Shown piece after piece: positions 1 through 4,420 of a DNA stretch of 7,137 nucleotides (the first letter of the stretch is position 1; each line of letters starts with the position of its first letter). The notes under the pieces were generated by a model. It saw only the letters and a program-made list of their open reading frames with translations. It ran no database searches and was not told where the DNA came from. Location: assembly GCA_026989715.1 (NCBI GenBank), contig JALSIU010000003.1:1-7137 (forward strand). The letters run 5' to 3'. The stretch comes from Methylomonas sp. (GTDB lineage Bacteria > Pseudomonadota > Gammaproteobacteria > Methylococcales > Methylomonadaceae). The position numbers and the translations under genes were made by a program.

Positions 1-280
1 TTTGATCTGCAAGCACTTCTACATGCCAGTCGGTCATGCTGTTATCTGCAAATTGCCGGAAAAGTAAGTCTTTAATTAATTCGGGGCTTGCATCAAGTTC
101 GAATAAAGCAATAATTTTTGTTTGTTTCCATATTCTGGTTTCACCAATATTGGGTTCATAGACAGGCTTGGTAGTCGCGCTCATATAGGTGACAGAGACC
201 GCACCTATTTCACTAAAAAAATCAGAAATGGCGGTTGCTGAGGATTCGTTGCTAACAATTGAGATTTGATGCCATGCCAT
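1..280 (-). CDS. prmA: Ribosomal protein L11 methyltransferase PrmA, N-terminal part (cut by window edge)
   Basis: PrmA is a SAM-dependent enzyme that trimethylates ribosomal protein L11 in the cytoplasm. Only the first 93 codons are in the window. The protein begins MAWHQISIVSNESSA and contains EIGAVSVTY, then VYEPNIGETRIWKQT and a FELD segment. This matches the N-terminal L11-recognition domain of E. coli PrmA, which has AGAVSVTF and VFEPLPGETRLW at the same places. The SAM-binding methyltransferase domain lies beyond the left edge and cannot be judged. The ATG at 278-280 is chosen because it gives the family's usual N-terminus. No clear Shine-Dalgarno sequence precedes it; the leader is C-rich on the mRNA strand. 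The gene follows accC by 81 nt, the usual accB-accC-prmA order of Gammaproteobacteria. The product call is firm despite truncation. Confidence 0.93.
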   Translation of the reverse strand, partial: MAWHQISIVSNESSATAISDFFSEIGAVSVTYMSATTKPVYEPNIGETRIWKQTKIIALFELDASPELIKDLLFRQFADNSMTDWHVEVLADQ

Positions 281-289
281 AATTTAAGC

Positions 290-311
290 GGTTTTGGGGT
301 AGGGGTAAGGG
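290..311 (+). other. G-run tract upstream of prmA
   Basis: The plus strand carries four runs of G in 22 bases: GG (290-291), GGGG (296-299), GGGG (302-305) and GGG (309-311), separated by 2-4 bases. This fits a two-tetrad G-quadruplex motif in DNA; only three runs reach three Gs, so a three-tetrad form would need a distant fourth run. The plus strand is the template strand here, so the mRNA of prmA is C-rich just before the start codon. The base pattern is seen directly; any structure or function is inference. Confidence 0.3.
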
Positions 312-320
312 CTGACTGTA

Positions 321-351
321 GAATGAGTCGCGCGGGGTGCGCAACTCATTC
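321..351. repeat. 31-nt palindrome (hairpin) between accC and prmA
   Basis: An almost perfect inverted repeat. The outer arms GAATGAGT (321-328) and ACTCATTC (344-351) pair over 8 bp. One C/A mismatch (329, 343) follows, then inner arms GCGC (330-333) and GCGC (339-342), with a 5-nt loop GGGGT. It is GC-rich near the loop and forms on either strand. On the transcribed (minus) strand it is not followed by a U-tract, so it is not a classical intrinsic terminator. It lies 10 nt after the accC stop and about 40 nt before prmA. Possible roles are an mRNA-stabilising or processing hairpin, a dispersed palindromic (REP-like) element, or a regulator-binding site. The structure is certain from the bases; its role is not. 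Confidence 0.7.
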
Positions 352-361
352 CATCGTGGTT

Positions 362-1705
362 TTAATTAATACCTAATTTCTTTTCTAAATAGTGAATATT
401 TTGACTGCCGATAACAAAGGCATTATCGCTCATAATATCCATTTGTAATGGGATGTTGGTTTTTATGCCATCAATCACCATTTCACTTAACGCGGTTCGC
501 ATGCGCGCAATGGCACTGGCTCTATCATCGCCATGTGCAATCAATTTACCTATCATTGAATCATAATACGGTGGGACTTTGTAGCCATTGTAGATATGCG
601 TTTCACAGCGAATACCAGGGCCGCCCGGCATGTGGAATACATCAATGGTGCCGGGGCAGGGCATAAAGGTAACCGGGTCTTCAGCATTGAGGCGGCACTC
701 AACCGCATGACCGCGTATGACAACATCGTCTTGAGTAAAAGATAAAGGTTCGCCTGCTGCAATGCGTAATTGTTCTTTGACAATATCAATGCCGGTGACC
801 ATTTCTGTGACAGGGTGCTCTACTTGTACGCGGGTGTTCATTTCGATAAAGTAAAATTCCCCTTTTTCAAACAGAAATTCAAAGGTTCCTGCACCTAGGT
901 AGCCCATGTCAACACAGGCTTGTGCACAACGCTCACCAATAAATTTGCGTTGTTCTTCGGTAATACCGGGAGCCGGCGCTTCTTCGACAACTTTTTGGTG
1001 TCGGCGTTGCATAGAGCAATCTCGTTCACCTAAATGGATGGCGTTACCATGAGAGTCAGAAAGAACTTGGATTTCGATATGGCGTGGGTCTTCCAGAAAT
1101 TTTTCCATATAAACAGCATCATTACCAAAAAATGAGCCTGCTTCGGATTTGGTTAGCGCAATAGAACTGACTAATGCACCTTCGGTATGCACGGTACGCA
1201 TACCGCGACCGCCGCCTCCGCCTGCGGCTTTAATAATGATGGGGTAGCCGATTTCTTCTGCCATTTTTAAATTAGTGGCATTGTCATCAGTTAAGGGCTC
1301 GCCATTGCCGGGAACACATGGGATGCCGGAGGCAATCATGGCTTTTTTGGCTTCAATTTTATCGCCCATAATGCGAATGGTGTCTGCTTCGGGGCCGACA
1401 AAAGTAAAACCGCTTTGTTTGACCTTTTCAGAAAAGGCCGCACTTTCTGCTAAAAATCCATAGCCGGGATGAATGGCTTCCGCATCCGTTACTTCGGCGG
1501 CACTAATAATGGCCGGGATATTTAAATAGCTGTCCGCAGAGGCGGCAGGACCGATGCAAATGGCTTCATCTGCTAAGCGTACGTGTTTTAAATCACGGTC
1601 TGCACTGGAGTAGACAGCGACGGTTTTAATGCCTAATTCGCGGCAAGCACGTAAAATACGTAAGGCAATTTCACCGCGGTTGGCGATAACAAGTTTATCG
1701 AACAT
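362..1705 (-). CDS. accC: Acetyl-CoA carboxylase, biotin carboxylase subunit
   Basis: AccC carboxylates the biotin carried on AccB, using ATP and bicarbonate, in the first half-reaction of acetyl-CoA carboxylase. The 447-residue protein matches the length and numbering of E. coli AccC (449). It has the N-terminal biotin carboxylase domain starting MFDKLVIANRGEIALRIL, an ATP-grasp domain and the C-terminal domain ending in NIHYLEKKLG. The residues expected from the E. coli enzyme are all present: K116, K159, the glycine loop at 162-168, H209, K238, E276, E288, N290, R292 (in EMNTR) and R338. The ATG start gives the family N-terminus and is preceded by GAGG at 1713-1716 with a 7-nt spacer. The gene lies 18 nt after accB and is surely co-transcribed with it. 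Nothing is missing or broken. Confidence 0.99.
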   Translation of the reverse strand: MFDKLVIANRGEIALRILRACRELGIKTVAVYSSADRDLKHVRLADEAICIGPAASADSYLNIPAIISAAEVTDAEAIHPGYGFLAESAAFSEKVKQSGFTFVGPEADTIRIMGDKIEAKKAMIASGIPCVPGNGEPLTDDNATNLKMAEEIGYPIIIKAAGGGGGRGMRTVHTEGALVSSIALTKSEAGSFFGNDAVYMEKFLEDPRHIEIQVLSDSHGNAIHLGERDCSMQRRHQKVVEEAPAPGITEEQRKFIGERCAQACVDMGYLGAGTFEFLFEKGEFYFIEMNTRVQVEHPVTEMVTGIDIVKEQLRIAAGEPLSFTQDDVVIRGHAVECRLNAEDPVTFMPCPGTIDVFHMPGGPGIRCETHIYNGYKVPPYYDSMIGKLIAHGDDRASAIARMRTALSEMVIDGIKTNIPLQMDIMSDNAFVIGSQNIHYLEKKLGIN

Positions 1706-1712
1706 GGTTATA

Positions 1713-1716
1713 CCTC
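1713..1716 (-). promoter_or_regulatory. Ribosome binding site of accC
   Basis: GAGG on the minus strand, 7 nt before the accC ATG and inside the 18-nt accB-accC gap. It supports the chosen accC start and independent loading of ribosomes on accC. Confidence 0.7.
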
Positions 1717-1723
1717 GTTGTAA

Positions 1724-2164
1724 TTATTCTATGATGAATAGGGCTTGATCATATTCAACGGGTTGTGCATTCTCGATTAAAATTTGCTTGATAGTGCCGC
1801 TTTTATCCGCTTCAATTTGATTTAAAATTTTCATGGCTTCGATAATGCACAATGTATCGCCTTCCTTAACGGAATGACCTACCTCAACAAAAGGAGCTGA
1901 GCCTGGGGAGGCGGAGCGATAAAAGGTGCCGACCATCGGCGATTTGACCGCATGACCTGTTGGCTCGCTTGGAGCGATTGGTTCAGCAACACTTGGTGTT
2001 GCCGCTGCAGGTGCACTGGCTGCTACTGCTACGGGGGCTGCGGGTGCCGGTGCACTGGAATAGCGATTAATGCGGACAGACTCTTCACCTTCCGTAATTT
2101 CAATTTCAGCAATATCAGATGCTTCAATAATTTCGATCAGTTTTTTTATTTTTCTAATATCCAC
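1724..2164 (-). CDS. accB: Acetyl-CoA carboxylase, biotin carboxyl carrier protein (BCCP)
   Basis: AccB carries the covalently bound biotin that shuttles CO2 from AccC to the carboxyltransferase AccAD. The 146 residues show the standard layout. An N-terminal helical region (about 1-36, MDIRKIKKLIEIIEAS) is followed by a flexible Ala/Pro-rich linker (about 37-70) and the biotinyl domain. The biotinylation motif is EAMK, with the target lysine at K112, followed by ILNQIEADKSG as in E. coli. The protruding 'thumb' loop of bacterial BCCP is also present (around SPGSAPFVEVG). The start codon is GTG (2162-2164). An in-frame TAA two codons upstream, which is also the aroQ stop, rules out a longer start, and the MDIRKIKKL N-terminus is typical. 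Only 3 nt separate it from aroQ, and a GAGAG lies in the aroQ 3' end, so the two are probably translationally coupled. Confidence 0.98.
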   Translation of the reverse strand: MDIRKIKKLIEIIEASDIAEIEITEGEESVRINRYSSAPAPAAPVAVAASAPAAATPSVAEPIAPSEPTGHAVKSPMVGTFYRSASPGSAPFVEVGHSVKEGDTLCIIEAMKILNQIEADKSGTIKQILIENAQPVEYDQALFIIE

Positions 2165-2167
2165 GAT

Positions 2168-2614
2168 TTATTTTCTCTCGAGTAGTGTCTGATGTGCGGC
2201 TTGTAAAGCCAATTGGTATCCGATTGCGCCAAGTCCACTGATGACTCCCTCTGCAATATCAGAGAAATAGGAATGTTTACGAAACGCTTCCCGAGCATGG
2301 ACATTGGATAGATGGACTTCTATAAACGGAATTTTGCTTGCTAATAGTGCGTCACGGATGGCAACGCTTGTGTGAGTAAAGGCGGCAGGATTGATGATGA
2401 TAAAATCAACCTGCTCGGCAAACGCTTGGTGAATCAGCTCAACAATTTCATGTTCGGCATTATTTTGATGAAAATTAAGCTGGTGGCCTGTTTGTTGGGC
2501 ATATTTTTCAGCACTGGCTTGAATATCACTCAGGGTTTTATTGCCATAATGTCCTGGTTCACGAACACCTAGAAGGTTGAGGTTAGGGCCGTTCAGAATA
2601 GTGATTTTTGCCAT
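2168..2614 (-). CDS. aroQ: Type II 3-dehydroquinate dehydratase
   Basis: AroQ converts 3-dehydroquinate to 3-dehydroshikimate, the third step of the shikimate pathway, as a cytoplasmic dodecamer. The 148 residues match the small type II family (about 145-150), not the larger type I AroD. The N-terminal motif ILNGPNLNLLG is followed by REPxxYG, with R18 and the catalytic tyrosine at Y23. INPAAFTHTS contains N75 and the catalytic H81. EVHLSNVHARE contains H101, and R112 lies in the following FRKHSYFSD segment. The ATG at 2612-2614 gives the family N-terminus, although no strong Shine-Dalgarno sequence is visible. It is the first gene after a 159-nt gap that carries a candidate promoter, so it may head an aroQ-accB-accC-prmA operon. 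Type II aroQ directly before accB is common in Gammaproteobacteria. Confidence 0.98.
   Translation of the reverse strand: MAKITILNGPNLNLLGVREPGHYGNKTLSDIQASAEKYAQQTGHQLNFHQNNAEHEIVELIHQAFAEQVDFIIINPAAFTHTSVAIRDALLASKIPFIEVHLSNVHAREAFRKHSYFSDIAEGVISGLGAIGYQLALQAAHQTLLERK
2175..2179 (-). promoter_or_regulatory. Likely ribosome binding site of accB inside the aroQ 3' end
   Basis: GAGAG on the minus strand, about 10 nt before the accB GTG codon and within the last codons of aroQ. It is a modest Shine-Dalgarno match at the long end of normal spacing. It supports the GTG start and suggests coupling of accB translation to aroQ. Confidence 0.45.
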
Positions 2615-2657
2615 GCCAAAGATCGTTGCTGTCTTTATATTAATAGTAATTCCGTCA

Positions 2658-2686
2658 ATTTTGCCTAATTTGTAAGGTTTTGTCCA
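2658..2686 (-). promoter_or_regulatory. Candidate sigma70-type promoter for aroQ-accB-accC
   Basis: On the minus strand TGGACA (2681-2686, 5 of 6 matches to TTGACA) and CAAAAT (2658-2663, 4 of 6 to TATAAT) are separated by exactly 17 nt. This would start transcription near 2651, leaving a leader of roughly 35-40 nt before aroQ. The 159-nt gap (2615-2773) is the longest non-coding stretch in the window and is strongly AT-rich, so chance matches are likely. This is a best candidate only. Confidence 0.35.
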
Positions 2687-2773
2687 GATATAAGTTATTT
2701 AGCAACAGTTAGCGACAAAACCGGTTGTTTTTTTATGACTTGTTTGCTGTTTTTGTTTTCTAAAATTTGCTGA

Positions 2774-3304
2774 TTATTTTAAGGTTATTAGTGGCTCAAT
2801 GTGTGCTCGTAGCTCCTGTGGGCTTAATTCTCCTGGGTGTTGATAGACTATTTGGCTGTTGGAGTTGACGATTAAAGTATAGGGAACAACTTTCATTGTG
2901 TTGCCTAATTTTACGACTAATTCTGTGCCATTTTCTGCGGCAACCAGTATTGGGTAATTGATATTGACCATTTTTATATAATCGGCTACGGGTTCGTTTT
3001 GATCAATTGCAATACCAATAAACTGGACATTTTTATCGGCATATTCTTTTTGTAAACTTATAAAGCCGGGGATTTCTTTTAGGCAGGGCGGACACCAGGT
3101 TGCCCAGAAGTTAATGATTAAAATTTTGCCTTGCCAGTCGTCTATTGCATGCTGTGTACCTGAGATATCGGGTAAGGAAAAATCAGGTAATATGGCTTTT
3201 GCTATTGTTTGGGTAGCCTGTTGTTTTTGACTTTGGTGCCGAGCAAATAAAGTGCTGATGAGTATTAAGAAGCAAAAAATAAACGCAAAAAATAATTTAG
3301 GCAT
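2774..3304 (-). CDS. TlpA-like membrane-anchored periplasmic thioredoxin
   Basis: Predicted thiol:disulfide oxidoreductase of the TlpA/ResA/CcmG (AhpC-TSA/Redoxin) class, facing the periplasm. Of 176 residues, about 1-21 form one hydrophobic segment after MPK with no clear cleavage site, which suggests a signal anchor. The thioredoxin fold follows from about 38. FSLPDISG opens it, and INFWATWCPPC holds the active site, with WCPPC at residues 70-74. The VVPYT segment has the expected cis-proline at P141. WCPPC is typical of reducing periplasmic thioredoxins that act on cytochrome c apoproteins or copper-binding proteins. The start lies 6 nt after the stop of the HD-GYP gene, and dsbD is two genes upstream. 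Family knowledge makes DsbD the likely electron donor. The specific substrate, and whether this is a CcmG equivalent, cannot be told from sequence. Confidence 0.92.
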   Translation of the reverse strand: MPKLFFAFIFCFLILISTLFARHQSQKQQATQTIAKAILPDFSLPDISGTQHAIDDWQGKILIINFWATWCPPCLKEIPGFISLQKEYADKNVQFIGIAIDQNEPVADYIKMVNINYPILVAAENGTELVVKLGNTMKVVPYTLIVNSNSQIVYQHPGELSPQELRAHIEPLITLK

Positions 3305-3310
3305 GAGCTA

Positions 3311-4405
3311 TTAGAGGGAAAGGTATTCATTCAGTAAGTCGGTGTGTGTGCTATCGTCTGTATAGGTATTTTTAATTTCTAAAATAGCGGGCAGTGATTG
3401 CGTAAATAGTTCGACTAATGAGGGGTCAAAGTGTTTGCCCGATTCGCCTTTGATTAATTCTAAAGCACTTTCTGTTGACCAGGCTTTTTTATAGGGGCGT
3501 TCCATAGTGAGTGCATCAAATACATCGACTATTGCGACAATGCGCCCGTATAGGTGAATATCACTTCCTTTTAAACCATTAGGGTAACCGCTGCCATCCC
3601 ATTTTTCGTGATGATTGATGGCAATAATGCTGGCTTGTTGTAATAATTTGTTTTTAGAGCGGCGGAGTATTTTTTCACCAATTATCGTATGTTGCTTCAT
3701 GACTTCCCATTCTTTACCATCTAAACGCCCTGGCTTGAGTAATATTTTATCAGGAATGCCAATTTTGCCGACATCATGCATGGGAGCTGCATAAAGCAAA
3801 TGCTCTGCTTCGGTATCGCTCATCCCCATCGCTTTCGCTAGACATTGTGAGTAGTGGCCAACTCGAATAGTGTGCATGCCTGTTTCTGAGTCGCGAAATT
3901 CAGCAGCATAACCTAAGCACTCAATAATTTCTTCTTGCGATTCTTTTAATTCTTGATTGCGTAATTCAACTGTCTTTAAAATGGTTTGTGAATAATCGTG
4001 TAATTCTTGAGCGGCTAACCTATCTATGAGCAAATGAGAGAGGCGGTATAAAAATTCGTTTGGGTTTATGGGGGTATGAATAAAATCTTTTGCGGCACTA
4101 TCAAATGCAGGGATGCTGTCATGAGGCTGTTGTAGGCAAAATACGGGAATAAGGCCAAGTGCATCGCTGGGTTCTAATAAATATAATTGGCTAGTCAGTT
4201 CGGCGAGGTTTAGTTTATTTAAAGGGCTAAAGATAATAATATCAGGCTTGAAGTCGCGGCAGATTGCAAGCAGAGATTGGGCATTATTAGTGTATTTGAC
4301 CTTGTAAAATTGCTTGGCGCTGAGTAGGTCATTAATCGTGTTTAAAGGCTCTGCACTGACAAGCAGAATATTAGCGTCGGTAATGTCGATCAGGTCTCTA
4401 ATCAT
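3311..4405 (-). CDS. HD-GYP cyclic di-GMP phosphodiesterase with degenerate receiver domain
   Basis: Predicted cytoplasmic enzyme that hydrolyses cyclic di-GMP. Of 364 residues, about 10-128 resemble a response-regulator receiver fold, about 130-165 look helical or coiled-coil, and about 165-340 form the HD-GYP domain. The HD-GYP residues look intact: E169 and H178 (ETGMH), HD at 210-211 in HDVGK, H239, HHE at 265-267, GYP at 273-275 in WDGSGYP, and D294 in GRIVAIVDVFDAL. The receiver half lacks its usual chemistry. The acidic pair after ILLV is replaced by SA, the phospho-acceptor aspartate by S60 (IIIFSP), and the KP lysine by T111 (IHTP). It is therefore unlikely to be switched by ordinary aspartate phosphorylation. 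GGAG 7 nt before the ATG supports the start. It sits 15 nt after dsbD and 6 nt before the TlpA-like gene. No TM segment is seen. Confidence 0.93.
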   Translation of the reverse strand: MIRDLIDITDANILLVSAEPLNTINDLLSAKQFYKVKYTNNAQSLLAICRDFKPDIIIFSPLNKLNLAELTSQLYLLEPSDALGLIPVFCLQQPHDSIPAFDSAAKDFIHTPINPNEFLYRLSHLLIDRLAAQELHDYSQTILKTVELRNQELKESQEEIIECLGYAAEFRDSETGMHTIRVGHYSQCLAKAMGMSDTEAEHLLYAAPMHDVGKIGIPDKILLKPGRLDGKEWEVMKQHTIIGEKILRRSKNKLLQQASIIAINHHEKWDGSGYPNGLKGSDIHLYGRIVAIVDVFDALTMERPYKKAWSTESALELIKGESGKHFDPSLVELFTQSLPAILEIKNTYTDDSTHTDLLNEYLSL

Positions 4406-4412
4406 TTGCTCG

Positions 4413-4416
4413 CTCC
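4413..4416 (-). promoter_or_regulatory. Ribosome binding site of the HD-GYP gene
   Basis: GGAG on the minus strand, 7 nt before the ATG at 4403-4405 and inside the 15-nt gap after dsbD. An ATG overlapping it (4416-4418) is less likely to be the start because it has no such site at proper spacing. Confidence 0.7.
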
Positions 4417-4420
4417 ATGA

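Noticed and set aside
448..666. Plus-strand reading frame of 72 codons
   Set aside because: It lies entirely antisense to accC, resembles no known protein and has biased, shadow-like composition.
1952..2185. Plus-strand reading frame of 77 codons, rich in Cys and Gly
   Set aside because: It is the complement of the Ala/Pro linker and N-terminus of accB; the odd composition comes from the linker's codons.
2718..2735. AACCGGTT with a T-run, considered as a terminator after the TlpA-like gene
   Set aside because: The palindrome has no room for a loop, and the T-run lies on the plus strand, the wrong side for minus-strand transcripts.
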